Assembly: GCF_001281525.1 (NCBI RefSeq)
Contig: NZ_LGCI01000003.1
Span: forward strand, 124,231-188,230
Origin: Lysinibacillus macroides
GTDB lineage: Bacteria > Bacillota > Bacilli > Bacillales_A > Planococcaceae
Length of the DNA stretch: 64,000 bases
Reading direction: 5' to 3'
Notes under the pieces: generated by a model
The model's input: only the letters and a program-made list of their open reading frames with translations
Told to the model about the DNA's origin: nothing
Databases searched by the model: none
Position numbers and translations under genes: made by a program
Part shown: positions 18,798 through 27,309 of the stretch, piece by piece
Layout: every line of letters starts with the position of its first letter
How positions within the stretch are numbered: position 1 is the stretch's first letter

Positions 18798-19508
18798 TCA
18801 GTTTACCTTTACAATATCTAATGGTGTAATAATACCGATTAATTTTTGATGCGGTTTGCCATGCTCGGTTATCAATAATGCCTCAAATCGCTTGCCTCTT
18901 TCGACCCCTTGCTTAAAAATCTCCTCCGCCTCATAAATCGTAATATGCTTACTGACAAATTTATAATTTACCCTATTTTTCTCATGTGTTAAAATATCAT
19001 GCAATGTCGGAATTCTATTTGGCACTTGACTGTGATGATCTCCCATTGTTGAGGCAAGCCAATTAGTAATACCTACTGTTGTGATAAGTCCTCTAAATTG
19101 CTTATTATGATAAACAGGGAATTGTGTATATTTTCGTTGTCGTATAATTTTTAATACCTGCCTAAGGGAATCATTTTCTTGAAAAACAAGCACACGCTTA
19201 CGAAACATTTGTCCCACGAGTGTTGGCTTAGCTAGGGTAGCATCTATGTATTCAATTCTCTCTACTACGTCTGGATGTGGCTCTGCAATTACATAATTTA
19301 AAGAAATACGATGATGCACAATTGCATTGCGTAAATCTGCATAAGATCGCAAATCATCCTCATATTTCTTCACCAGTACATCTTTTCTCTTAGCTTGCTC
19401 AATAAGACGAGAAAATGGTATAAAATCCTTTGCGCCAATAATATCTCTTAATCGATGGTCTATCCGATTAAACGCTGTTAGGAAACGATCGGAATTTTCA
19501 GTCCCCAC
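18798..19508 (-). CDS. CBS-domain protein
   Basis: This 236-aa cytoplasmic protein has an N-terminal helical region of about 95 residues, with RNAIVHHRI reminiscent of HEPN-like folds, and then a pair of CBS domains. CBS1 is around VLVFQENDSLRQVLKIIRQ and CBS2 around HITIYEAEEIFKQG ... LIGIITPLDIVKV. CBS pairs bind adenine nucleotides and act as energy or ligand sensors. The start is GTG with AGAAGGT 9 bases upstream. No neighbour points to a partner. The HEPN-like suggestion rests on a short motif only. Confidence 0.8.
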   Translation of the reverse strand: MGTENSDRFLTAFNRIDHRLRDIIGAKDFIPFSRLIEQAKRKDVLVKKYEDDLRSYADLRNAIVHHRISLNYVIAEPHPDVVERIEYIDATLAKPTLVGQMFRKRVLVFQENDSLRQVLKIIRQRKYTQFPVYHNKQFRGLITTVGITNWLASTMGDHHSQVPNRIPTLHDILTHEKNRVNYKFVSKHITIYEAEEIFKQGVERGKRFEALLITEHGKPHQKLIGIITPLDIVKVN

Positions 19509-19625
19509 TTTTTATGTACCTTCTTTCTATAGTAATCTATATATTTTCCGAGTTATTTGACAAATTTCGAGCTATAGCTACATTATATGCCTATATATTG
19601 GATATTCCAAGGTAGTTTCAACTAG

Positions 19626-19669
19626 AAAAAGCGAGGAAAATCCTATTGAACGGATTTTCCTCGCTTTAT
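19626..19669 (-). terminator. Rho-independent terminator of the yxlEFG-like operon
   Basis: A perfect 16-bp stem (AAAGCGAGGAAAATCC / its complement, 19628-19643 and 19652-19667) is followed on the minus strand by a run of T. It starts 5 bases past the permease stop. Confidence 0.92.
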
Positions 19670-19673
19670 CTTA

Positions 19674-20456
19674 TTAAATTTTCACCATCGAGGCATTCCT
19701 TTTCATCATCACAATGCCAATACTAATGCAGATAATTGTGCATATCGCTGTAGTTGAAAGGCTCCACCAATAATCAGACATATCCATTGTCCCTCGAATT
19801 AGTAATGTTCCATAGCTTGCTAGCTTCCATGGAGATACTGTCCAGAAAATACCTACAATCATATCTACTATTTGCCCTAGAAAAATAAGTGTGAATGCAC
19901 ATGTAGTGGCGATAACAGTTTTAAAGCTAGCACTCATCATCAATGCTACAGCTATCACAAATAATAGCCAAATATAATACGTAAAAAAGCTTGCGAGTAA
20001 TGAGCCAATATCTAATGTTCCATATAAAATACTTGTGTAGTATACGCTTGCTGTAAAACCAGCGAGAATGCTGATAAAGCTGACTGTGCTCATTACAATA
20101 AATTTGCTCAAAAAATAAGCGCTAAATGAAATGGGGCGTATATAAAATAATGTCGCCATACCACTAGCACGTTCTTTACTAATTGAGCCTACAAAAGTAG
20201 CCATCATTATTAACAAGCCTATTGTTTGAAACTGTCCGATAGAGGCTTGCAGTAGATCAACTGGCATTAATTCTGGTATTAGCATTTCAAAGCCCTCAGG
20301 TACATTTCCAACAGCCTTTAAAATATCCATCATATAATAATTCGTTAGTGGATCATTCATTCCAAGCAAAGCAAACACAAGAGGGATCCATAAAAATTTC
20401 CAACCCCGCCATGCCTCTCTAAACTCTTTTTGCAGAAGTACACTGAATCCTCTCAT
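19674..20456 (-). CDS. ABC-2 type transporter permease (YxlG-like)
   Basis: This permease of about 260 residues has six predicted TM helices and belongs to the ABC-2/NosY group (GSISKERASGMATLFYIRPIS is the typical coupling segment). ATG 20456 overlaps the ATPase stop in an ATGA arrangement and has AAGGTGG upstream; longer in-frame starts would run into the ATPase gene. With the two upstream genes it reproduces yxlE-yxlF-yxlG of B. subtilis. The function there is negative control of SigY, but no sigY or anti-sigma gene is present here, so that role is not transferred. Confidence 0.87.
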   Translation of the reverse strand: MRGFSVLLQKEFREAWRGWKFLWIPLVFALLGMNDPLTNYYMMDILKAVGNVPEGFEMLIPELMPVDLLQASIGQFQTIGLLIMMATFVGSISKERASGMATLFYIRPISFSAYFLSKFIVMSTVSFISILAGFTASVYYTSILYGTLDIGSLLASFFTYYIWLLFVIAVALMMSASFKTVIATTCAFTLIFLGQIVDMIVGIFWTVSPWKLASYGTLLIRGTMDMSDYWWSLSTTAICTIICISIGIVMMKRNASMVKI

Positions 20457-21337
20457 GCTTTTTTCGCCACCTTCATAAAAATTTCTTCTAAAGATGCTGT
20501 TTGTCTTTCCACTTTTCGTATTGTATACGGACATTCACTTAAACGCTGGAGCAGTTCTTTCATCGTTGGCTCCTCATTGATAAGTGCCACAAATACATAA
20601 CAGCCTTTTACACGGTCAGATGAGCTTGCAAAAAGCTTTGCCTCTTCTTCGGTATCAAATTCAATAACATAATTTTGCTCATCAAAACGTTGTCGTACCT
20701 CACGTAATGTTCCTTGCTCCACCAGCCTGCCATTTTGCAAAAATAACAGCTGATCTGTCATTTCTTCTGCATCATTTAAAATATGTGTTGAATATAAAAT
20801 GGTTGTCTCTTGCTGCAATCCTTTTAATAAATCAAGCACCTCTCTACGTCCAACTGGGTCTAATGCTGATACGGGCTCATCTAATAACAATAATTTAGGC
20901 TTATGCACAATTGCTTGGGCAATACCAAGACGTTGCTTCATACCACCAGAAAATGTTGCGATTTTTTTATGCTCAGCATTTCCTAATCCTACAAATTCTA
21001 GTGTTTTCTGTGCCTCCATTTTCGCCTGCTTTGCTGCTACACCATTCAGCCTTGCAGCCATTTCCGTAAACTCCACTGCACTTAACCAAGGATGAAACTG
21101 AGGATATTGAGGTAAAAACCCTATATTTGCCCGCAAATCACCTGCTCGCATCTTGACACTGCCCAGAGTCGGCTTTAAAAGTCCCGTTAGCATGGAGAGA
21201 GTTGTCGTCTTACCAGCACCATTAGGTCCTATTAATGCCGTTGACGTTTTTTCCTCTAACAAAAAACTCACATCATCTACAACTCTATGCTCTGCAAATT
21301 GCTTTGTTAAACCTGTTACTTGAAGTAATGTTGTCAT
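20453..21337 (-). CDS. ABC transporter ATP-binding protein (YxlF-like)
   Basis: This ATPase of about 294 residues shows Walker A GPNGAGKTT (near 40), a Q-loop in LPQYPQFHPWLS, the signature TFSGGMKQRLGIA, Walker B KLLLLDEPVSALD and the H-loop STHILND. The C-terminal 90 residues form the extra domain usual in NatA/YxlF-type ATPases. ATG 21337 overlaps the upstream stop in ATGA, and the ribosome binding site AGGGAGAAGG lies in the upstream gene. Together with the permease it should form an exporter. Confidence 0.92.
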   Translation of the reverse strand: MTTLLQVTGLTKQFAEHRVVDDVSFLLEEKTSTALIGPNGAGKTTTLSMLTGLLKPTLGSVKMRAGDLRANIGFLPQYPQFHPWLSAVEFTEMAARLNGVAAKQAKMEAQKTLEFVGLGNAEHKKIATFSGGMKQRLGIAQAIVHKPKLLLLDEPVSALDPVGRREVLDLLKGLQQETTILYSTHILNDAEEMTDQLLFLQNGRLVEQGTLREVRQRFDEQNYVIEFDTEEEAKLFASSSDRVKGCYVFVALINEEPTMKELLQRLSECPYTIRKVERQTASLEEIFMKVAKKA

Positions 21338-21537
21338 GACTGCCTTCTCCCTACTATAAAATACGCAATAGAGCCTATAAGATTGGCAAAGATAATAATA
21401 AACACCCATAAAATTTTAGGTCCGTTTGTTGCATGAATTTTGCGCAAATCGACCAGTGCTACAATCATTAAAATAAGTTGAACAACGATTAATGGTGCTA
21501 TTACTGCCCATGGAACCTTTGCTAACTCCTCCATCAT
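21334..21537 (-). CDS. PLDc_N-domain membrane protein (YxlE-like)
   Basis: This 67-aa protein has two TM helices and the PLDc_N motif VALVDLRKIHATNGPKILW ... ANLIGSIAYFIVGR. Despite the domain name it has no phospholipase catalytic motif. It is the first gene of a three-gene operon joined by ATGA overlaps. ATG 21537 is preferred, with GGGGTGA 5 to 8 bases upstream; an in-frame GTG at 21546 overlaps that site. An inverted repeat shared with the GntR locus lies 20 bp upstream. Confidence 0.87.
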   Translation of the reverse strand: MMEELAKVPWAVIAPLIVVQLILMIVALVDLRKIHATNGPKILWVFIIIFANLIGSIAYFIVGRRQS

Positions 21538-21556
21538 ACAAATCACCCCATAATAA

Positions 21557-21581
21557 TTTGTTATATATTCAGTATAACAAA
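21557..21581 (-). promoter_or_regulatory. Putative GntR/YtrA-type operator overlapping the -10 of the yxlEFG-like operon
   Basis: TTTGTTATA, a 7-bp spacer, then TATAACAAA. On the minus strand the left arm contains TATACT, a plausible -10. The whole 25-bp element differs at only two spacer positions from the repeat in front of the GntR gene at 52643-52667. A further half-site TATAACAAAT lies at 21598-21607. Confidence 0.75.
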
Positions 21582-21684
21582 ACTGTTCTAATATGTATAT
21601 AACAAATGTATTAAATCCATTAATTTGGTGGTGCTATCTATTTATTTTGTAGTCCTATCCGTCATTTTGAGCAGTCTATCCATA

Positions 21685-21720
21685 CAAAAAAGATGCACCA
21701 TGGACCGGTACATCTTTTTC
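21685..21720 (-). terminator. Rho-independent terminator of the phosphatase/PfkB operon
   Basis: The stem AAAAAGATG-(c)ACC / GGT-CATCTTTTT is almost symmetric, with an A-run at 21686-21691 giving the minus-strand T-tract. It directly follows the phosphatase stop. Confidence 0.8.
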
Positions 21721-21721
21721 A

Positions 21722-22153
21722 CTATTTATATAATTTTTGCAAAGCCTTCTCCATTTTTGAGCGAATTGTTACTTGCGGGCGTGCTTTCTTGACTGTGGCT
21801 TCGGCTTCCTCTAATGACTGTGCCATTCCTAGCTCTATTAACGTAGCTGTTGCTGCTACGCCTGCACGTCCTTCACCACTTCCACAATGAATATATACCT
21901 TCTGCCCTTCCTTATAGGCTGCAGCAATTTCCTTCGCTACTTTTTCAATTGAAGAGGCCACAGCGATATCCTCATCCGCAATAGGTAGATGCTTGTAGGG
22001 GTAAGAAACTGCCCCTTGCTCCTGTGAGGATAGCCCATTAACACGTACATCTATTACAATATCAACGGCTTCTTGTTCAAAGGCTGCTTCTGCCTCTTTG
22101 GCACCGCCAAAAAATACTTTATCTTTTATTAAAGTATCGTAGTTTTTCTCCAT
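21722..22153 (-). CDS. Dual-specificity / tyrosine phosphatase family protein
   Basis: This 143-aa cytoplasmic protein has the cysteine phosphatase P-loop C-X5-R in VYIHCGSGEGRAGVAA, preceded by a general-acid-region Asp in HLPIADEDI. That fold covers protein tyrosine phosphatases, dual-specificity enzymes and some phosphoinositide or sugar phosphatases, so the substrate is open. The ATG has GGAG upstream. It lies 20 bases after a PfkB-family kinase in the same operon, which suggests, without proof, that the two act on the same phosphorylated metabolite. Confidence 0.82.
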   Translation of the reverse strand: MEKNYDTLIKDKVFFGGAKEAEAAFEQEAVDIVIDVRVNGLSSQEQGAVSYPYKHLPIADEDIAVASSIEKVAKEIAAAYKEGQKVYIHCGSGEGRAGVAATATLIELGMAQSLEEAEATVKKARPQVTIRSKMEKALQKLYK

Positions 22154-22173
22154 TTTCTACACACTCCATACGA

Positions 22174-23121
22174 TTATTTCAGCAAATGCTTAATATCTTG
22201 ATAATACGGTAGAGCTGTTAATGCGCCTGCTTTTGTCGCGGCTAAAGCACCTAATTTATTGCCAAAGCTTGTACAACGCACAAGCTCTTCTTTTGTTGTA
22301 GGTAAACCGTTATAGTGAATATCGCGTAATACTCCTGCCATAAATGCATCTCCAGCCCCTGTTGTATCTACAGGCACTACTTTTTCCGTTGGCACATGGA
22401 TAGCCTCACCATTTAACACAGCATATGTGCCATTTTCTCCTACTGTTACTAAAATAATAGGCACTAAATAGCTGTTTAATTGTTCAATCCCTTCTTCTAA
22501 GCTAGTGGTCTCTGTCAGGAAGAATAATTCATCGTCCGTGACCTTTAAAATATCGACATCCTCAAAAAATGATGTGATCGTATCTCGGCAAATTTCCTCG
22601 CTGCTCCAGCGTAACGGGCGAATATTGGCATCCATTGCAATAATCGCTCCCTTGTCCTTCGCCATTGCTACAGCAGCTCGTGTTGTAGCCAGTGCTGTTG
22701 GATGGAACATTGTACCTGAGCACACGGTTAAAGCAGAGGCATGCTTAAAAGCTTCTTCATTTAGTTGTGCTGGTTCAACTTGTAAATTAGGGGTTTCATC
22801 CACATAATCCTTAAAAATACGCTCACATGCCTCTGTTAAATGCACGTAAACCCCGCTAACACGCTTAGCTGGATGAAATACGGCATAATCTAGCTTTACA
22901 CCCTCTTCTGCAAGTCCATCACGTACAAATTGAGAGCCCTCGTCCTCCCCAGTAATCGTAATTAATGCGGAAGGTGCACCAATGCGGCTAATTCCTGCTG
23001 CAACATTTACGGTTGCGCCCCCCATATATTTCGTAAAAGATGTGTTTGTCACATCATCTGCAATATAGTCAATAAAAGCATCTCCATAGACTACTATAAA
23101 TTCCTTATCTTGCTTTGTCAT
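22174..23121 (-). CDS. PfkB-family carbohydrate kinase
   Basis: This 315-aa ribokinase-fold enzyme shows the N-terminal signature GGATVNVAAGISRIG and the C-terminal PfkB signature with the catalytic base, DTTGAGDAFMAGVL (Asp near residue 255). It should phosphorylate a sugar or sugar derivative with ATP; fructokinase-type activity is the commonest annotation for this length and motif set, but specificity is not visible. A CAGGAGG site precedes the ATG. It is the first gene of the operon with the phosphatase. No sugar transporter lies next to it. Confidence 0.87.
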   Translation of the reverse strand: MTKQDKEFIVVYGDAFIDYIADDVTNTSFTKYMGGATVNVAAGISRIGAPSALITITGEDEGSQFVRDGLAEEGVKLDYAVFHPAKRVSGVYVHLTEACERIFKDYVDETPNLQVEPAQLNEEAFKHASALTVCSGTMFHPTALATTRAAVAMAKDKGAIIAMDANIRPLRWSSEEICRDTITSFFEDVDILKVTDDELFFLTETTSLEEGIEQLNSYLVPIILVTVGENGTYAVLNGEAIHVPTEKVVPVDTTGAGDAFMAGVLRDIHYNGLPTTKEELVRCTSFGNKLGALAATKAGALTALPYYQDIKHLLK

Positions 23122-23221
23122 GATTGGCCTCCTGAAAATCTAGTCAATATAGATTACCACGAAAATTATCATTCCATAAAGGTTTTTACTTTTGACACTT
23201 CTTTATGATAGGCTAGAAAAC

Positions 23222-23249
23222 TTGAGTCATCCCCTATCTTTGTTATACT
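23222..23249 (+). promoter_or_regulatory. Probable sigma-A promoter of the GNAT/EamA operon
   Basis: TTGAGT, a 16-bp spacer and TATACT end 28 bases before the GNAT start codon. AAAGG lies in between as the ribosome binding site. Confidence 0.55.
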
Positions 23250-23277
23250 TGCCTATAGAAAGGTAGGGATTTTCAAG

Positions 23278-23841
23278 ATGACTATTACAATTCGACAAGC
23301 GCAGCCCCAAGATGCCCATGCCGTTGTCCCCTTAATTATCGATGCCATTGGTGATATTGCTAATCGCTTAACAGGCGAGCAATCAGCGGAAGCTGTTATG
23401 CGGGAACTAACAATTCTTTTTCAACGTGACGACAATCGACACTCATACTTAAATACCTTTGTCGCTACGGAAGATGAACAAATATTAGGGATTCTTGTTT
23501 ATTATTATGGTGCACATGCCATGGAAATGGACGCCCATCTCATGCAATGGCTAGCAGCAAAAAATGCTCCTTCCGTTGTAATTGAACGTGAAGCTTATGA
23601 GGATGAAGCTTATATTGATACGGTTTGTGTAGCACCAGCAGCGCGCGGGAAAGGTATTGGTACATTATTACTGCAATTTGCAGAGGAGCTAACACAGCAA
23701 CGGGGCTATACAAAGCTCTCTTTAAATGTGGAAACTGAAAAAGAGGATGCTCGCCGTCTTTATGAACGATTAGGCTTTGTGATTACAGAGCCATGGTCCA
23801 TTATTGATGAGCCTTTTCATCATATGGTGAAACAGTTTTAG
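23278..23841 (+). CDS. GNAT-family N-acetyltransferase
   Basis: This 187-aa enzyme has the acetyl-CoA-binding motif A, VCVAPAARGKGIGTLLLQFA, and a C-terminal NVETEKEDARRLYERLGF segment typical of GNATs. It begins MTITIRQAQPQDAHAVVPLI, the usual beta1-alpha1 of the fold. The acceptor substrate is unknown. It lies 19 bases upstream of an EamA transporter on the same strand, probably one transcription unit. Confidence 0.87.
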   Translation: MTITIRQAQPQDAHAVVPLIIDAIGDIANRLTGEQSAEAVMRELTILFQRDDNRHSYLNTFVATEDEQILGILVYYYGAHAMEMDAHLMQWLAAKNAPSVVIEREAYEDEAYIDTVCVAPAARGKGIGTLLLQFAEELTQQRGYTKLSLNVETEKEDARRLYERLGFVITEPWSIIDEPFHHMVKQF

Positions 23842-23860
23842 GAAGTGACAACATACATCT

Positions 23861-24778
23861 ATGAAAACAAACTTTATTTACCCTCTATTGATTGTGATTG
23901 CTTCTAGTAGCTATGGTATTTTATCAACAATTGTTAAAGTAGCTATGCAGCATGGCTTTACAACAGCAGAGGCTGTATCCAGTCAGTATATTATTGGCTT
24001 TATACTGATTGCAGTTATTTTTATTGTGACACAAAGACAATTACCGAAGCCCTCTAAAAACGGCTTATTTATTTTAATTTGGTCAGGTATTTTTACTGGA
24101 ACAACAGGTATTGTATATGGTGAATCATTGAAGTATTTACCAGCATCCCTTGCAGTGGTAATGCTTTTTCAATTTACATGGATTGGTTTGTTAATTGATT
24201 GTGCGCTACGTAGAAGATGGCCAAGTCGAGCTGAGGTCATTTCTCTTATTATTTTATTTGCAGGAACCATTTTGGCTGCTGGTGTATTAAATGTGGATTT
24301 AAGTGGTATCCCTGTTCAAGGTTGGTTATTTGGCTTTGCAGCAGCCGTAACCTTTGCCTGCTTTATTCAATTTAACTCTCGACCTGTAGAGGGTGTTACA
24401 ACAACATCGAGGGTATTAATCGTATCCTTTGTGGCCCTTATTATCATTAGCATTTTCCTTAGCCCTGAAATTATTTGGAATGGTCAATTATTTATGCAAG
24501 GCTTATGGAAATTTGGACTAGCACTCGGACTTTTTGGTATTATTTTACCAATTTATTTATTCTCTATCGCTATCCCTAAAATTGGTGGCGCTCTTGCCTC
24601 TATTCTAAGTGCTATCGAACTACCTGTGGCGGTTACGGTCTCTGTGATTGTTCTCCATGAGCCTTTAACGGGGCTGCAAATCATCGGCATACTTTTTGTG
24701 CTTATAGGGATGATGTTACCGACAATCGTTGCTCATCATCGACAAAAAAATACTCTGCCCAGTATGAACGGGCAGTAA
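23861..24778 (+). CDS. EamA/DMT-family transporter
   Basis: This 305-aa membrane protein has ten predicted TM helices arranged as two EamA repeats (first around SSSYGILSTIVKVAMQHG, second ending PLTGLQIIGILFVLIGMMLP). EamA proteins typically export amino acids or metabolites. The ribosome binding site GGAAG is far from the ATG, so translation may be coupled to the GNAT gene. A strong terminator follows about 100 bases downstream. Confidence 0.87.
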   Translation: MKTNFIYPLLIVIASSSYGILSTIVKVAMQHGFTTAEAVSSQYIIGFILIAVIFIVTQRQLPKPSKNGLFILIWSGIFTGTTGIVYGESLKYLPASLAVVMLFQFTWIGLLIDCALRRRWPSRAEVISLIILFAGTILAAGVLNVDLSGIPVQGWLFGFAAAVTFACFIQFNSRPVEGVTTTSRVLIVSFVALIIISIFLSPEIIWNGQLFMQGLWKFGLALGLFGIILPIYLFSIAIPKIGGALASILSAIELPVAVTVSVIVLHEPLTGLQIIGILFVLIGMMLPTIVAHHRQKNTLPSMNGQ

Positions 24779-25064
24779 TATAGTTGTGTCGAAAGCTATT
24801 TCAAAATCTAGGCGGAGGATGAACTGCCTTATAAACATCTGATTGATAAAAAGATGTCTCTTTCTTAATCATTAAAACTCCTTAAAAAAGGAAATATTCC
24901 TTTTTAAGGAGTTTTTTTACTTTTGCTGAAATGTCGTTGTTATCGATGATAGGCTTCACTATGATGTAGGGGAATGCAATTTTTTCAATAATTCTAACAT
25001 TAATATTCCTCCTGCGTATTATACTGCAATATGCAAGTACCTTACTTTGAGAAAGGGGAATATA
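24779..25064. other. Spacer between the EamA gene and the ABC importer operon
   Basis: The first half ends in the terminator at 24875-24918. The remaining 146 bases are AT-rich with no open frame worth calling. A TATACT (about 25022) could be the -10 of the importer operon, but I see no matching -35. Confidence 0.4.
24875..24918 (+). terminator. Rho-independent terminator of the GNAT/EamA operon
   Basis: CTCCTTAAAAAAGGAA pairs with TTCCTTTTTAAGGAG and is followed by seven T. The A/T-rich ends make it a plausible bidirectional structure. Confidence 0.9.
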
Positions 25065-26141
25065 ATGAAAAAAACACGCATTCTTAGTTTTTTACTTGTG
25101 TTGATACTTGTGTTGATGGCTGCCTGTAGTTCTAATGACAGTAAAAATTCTACAAATAATGACAAAAAAGAGGTAACGGCTACAACATCTTCAGGCAAGC
25201 TTGTGATCTACACAGGGCGTGACGAGGCAATGGTGCAACAGGTAATTGATCAGTTTAATAAAAAGTATCCAAACATTGAAGTAGAGTTTTTAACGATGGG
25301 CGCTCAGCAAATTTTAGAGCGTTTACGGGGTGAAAAGGCGAATCCACAGGCTGATTTTTGGTGGGGTGGCACACAATCAGCCCTTATCGTTGGTGCGAAT
25401 GAGAATTTACTACACAGCTGGCAGCCTAGCTTTATCGATGCTATTGAGCCGGATCATAAAGATGCTGCTGGTCGCTGGTTTGGCGAAATGCTACTTCCTG
25501 AGGTTATTATGATTAATAGCGATGTACTTACAAAGGAAACAGGGCCGCAGGATTGGGATGAGCTACTAGATCCAAAATGGAAGGATCAAATTTTAATTCG
25601 GGGTGTGCTTGCATCGGGTACCATGCGGACAATTTATTCCTCTATGATTGTGCGACAGGATGCTGTTTCACCTGAAAAAGGTTATGATTGGCTATTACAA
25701 TTAGATGCTAATACAAAAGAGTATACACAAGATCCTAATGCATTGTATTTAAAGCTTACACGTCAAGAAGGCAGTGTTTCATTGTGGAACTTGCAAGATA
25801 TTTTATTAAAGAAATATACAACAGATTATCCTTTTGACTATATTTATCCAAACAGTGGTGCACCTATTTTAGTTGATGGTGTAGCAGTTGTAAACAATGC
25901 GAAAAACCTTGAAAATGCGAAGCTATTTGTAGAGTTTTTGTTCGAAAAAGAGATGGTGACACAATTAGCAAATGATTATTATCAAATTCCGACACGTTCT
26001 GACATTGATAAGTCCTCTATGCCAGAATGGTATCAGGAATTAAATTTAACAACATTTGATATTGATTGGCAGCAAATGTCCGACAAAGAGACTGAGTGGA
26101 TGGAGTACTGGGATAACAATATTAAAGGACGCGGGAAATAA
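25065..26141 (+). CDS. ABC importer substrate-binding lipoprotein (Fe3+/2-AEP/polyamine-type fold)
   Basis: This binding protein of about 358 residues starts with a lipoprotein signal and lipobox (LMAAC, Cys21), then an Asn/Lys/Asp-rich tether. The mature part begins LVIYTGRDEAMVQQVIDQF, typical of the periplasmic-binding type II group that includes ferric-iron, phosphonate and spermidine/putrescine binders. The start ATG 25065 has GAGAAAGGGG upstream; an in-frame start at 25047 has none. It is followed by its ATPase and a fused permease and, unusually, by a lyase and a kinase. The substrate therefore need not be iron; I could not identify a confident iron-ligand Tyr pair. Confidence 0.85.
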   Translation: MKKTRILSFLLVLILVLMAACSSNDSKNSTNNDKKEVTATTSSGKLVIYTGRDEAMVQQVIDQFNKKYPNIEVEFLTMGAQQILERLRGEKANPQADFWWGGTQSALIVGANENLLHSWQPSFIDAIEPDHKDAAGRWFGEMLLPEVIMINSDVLTKETGPQDWDELLDPKWKDQILIRGVLASGTMRTIYSSMIVRQDAVSPEKGYDWLLQLDANTKEYTQDPNALYLKLTRQEGSVSLWNLQDILLKKYTTDYPFDYIYPNSGAPILVDGVAVVNNAKNLENAKLFVEFLFEKEMVTQLANDYYQIPTRSDIDKSSMPEWYQELNLTTFDIDWQQMSDKETEWMEYWDNNIKGRGK

Positions 26142-26148
26142 GCATCAG

Positions 26149-26182
26149 GGTAAAAATTCGGCTTAGGTAGCGGATTTTTACC
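26149..26182 (+). other. Intercistronic hairpin after the binding-protein gene
   Basis: GGTAAAAAT and ATTTTTACC form a perfect 9-bp stem with no following T-tract. Such hairpins often protect the upstream transcript, giving more binding protein than membrane components. Confidence 0.5.
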
Positions 26183-26226
26183 TTCCTGTATCATCCCCTA
26201 ATTCTTTGTTGGAGAGGAGCTTGTGT

Positions 26227-27297
26227 TTGAAAAGTGTCAAAATCGAAAATGTCTCTAAGCAATTTGGTCAAGTATATGGTGTAAAAAATTTGAACCTCGA
26301 TATAAAAGCAGGCGAATTTTTTACTTTTCTAGGACCTAGTGGCTGTGGGAAAACAACGACCTTACGAATGATTGCTGGCTTTTATTATCCCACAAATGGT
26401 CATATTCTTTTTGATGAGCAAGATGTTACCCGACTTCCGCCAAATAAGCGCAATATCGGTATGGTATTTCAAAATTATGCCCTTTTCCCACATATGACCG
26501 TTGATGAAAATATTGCATTCGGCTTACAAGTACGCAAATTTTCAAAGGCTGAGATTCAGCACAAGGTTGATCGTATTAGAGGACAAGTACATCTAGCCAC
26601 CTATGGCAAGCGAAAGATCAATGAGCTATCTGGTGGTCAACAGCAGAGGGTAGCCTTGGCAAGAGCACTAGTCATTGAACCTGATATTTTATTACTTGAT
26701 GAGCCTTTATCTAATTTGGATGCAAAATTACGTGAGGAGACCCGTGTGGAAATAAAACGTATCCAATCCGAACTAGGTATTACTACTATTTATGTAACCC
26801 ATGACCAAATGGAGGCCATGGCGATGTCAGACCGAATTATGGTCATGGAGAATGGTGATATTAAGCAAATTGGTACACCTCAGGAAATTTATCATCGGCC
26901 TATTAATCGCTTTGTCGCCAATTTCATTGGTGAAACAAATTTAATTGAAGGGACAATTGAAGCTATTGATGGTGAGGATATACAAGTCATCACAACAAAT
27001 GGACTTATTTTCATTGGGCGAAAACAACAAAGCTCTCCAACTTTCACGCATATGATTGGAGACAAAGTATTTATTTCGATTCGTCCAGAGTCTATTCATT
27101 TAGGGGCTGGGGATAACACTTTAACAGGGAAAATTACATTTGTAGAATTTACAGGTATTAGTGTCAATTACATTGTAGATTTTACGGCATTTTCACTTAA
27201 AGTAATGATTATTCACTCTTATGACCAAATAAAGAGCATCGGTGAAGATATTACCATTAATGTTGCCTATGATTCACTGTACTTTTTAGGAGAATAG
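26227..27297 (+). CDS. ABC importer ATP-binding protein (FbpC/PotA type)
   Basis: This ATPase of about 356 residues shows Walker A GPSGCGKTT, Q-loop MVFQNYALFPHMTV, signature ELSGGQQQRVALARAL, Walker B ILLLDEPLSNLD and H-loop YVTHDQ. After residue 240 comes a TOBE-type regulatory domain (VFISIRPESIHLG). The start is taken as TTG 26227 because GGAGAGGAG lies 7 bases upstream; upstream in-frame TTG codons overlap that site. It energises import by the downstream permease. Confidence 0.9.
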   Translation: MKSVKIENVSKQFGQVYGVKNLNLDIKAGEFFTFLGPSGCGKTTTLRMIAGFYYPTNGHILFDEQDVTRLPPNKRNIGMVFQNYALFPHMTVDENIAFGLQVRKFSKAEIQHKVDRIRGQVHLATYGKRKINELSGGQQQRVALARALVIEPDILLLDEPLSNLDAKLREETRVEIKRIQSELGITTIYVTHDQMEAMAMSDRIMVMENGDIKQIGTPQEIYHRPINRFVANFIGETNLIEGTIEAIDGEDIQVITTNGLIFIGRKQQSSPTFTHMIGDKVFISIRPESIHLGAGDNTLTGKITFVEFTGISVNYIVDFTAFSLKVMIIHSYDQIKSIGEDITINVAYDSLYFLGE

Positions 27298-27309
27298 GAG
27301 GGAGCCAAT

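Noticed and set aside
19674..21537. Transferring the anti-SigY role of YxlE-G
   Set aside because: No sigma factor gene accompanies the operon here, so only the transporter assignment is kept.
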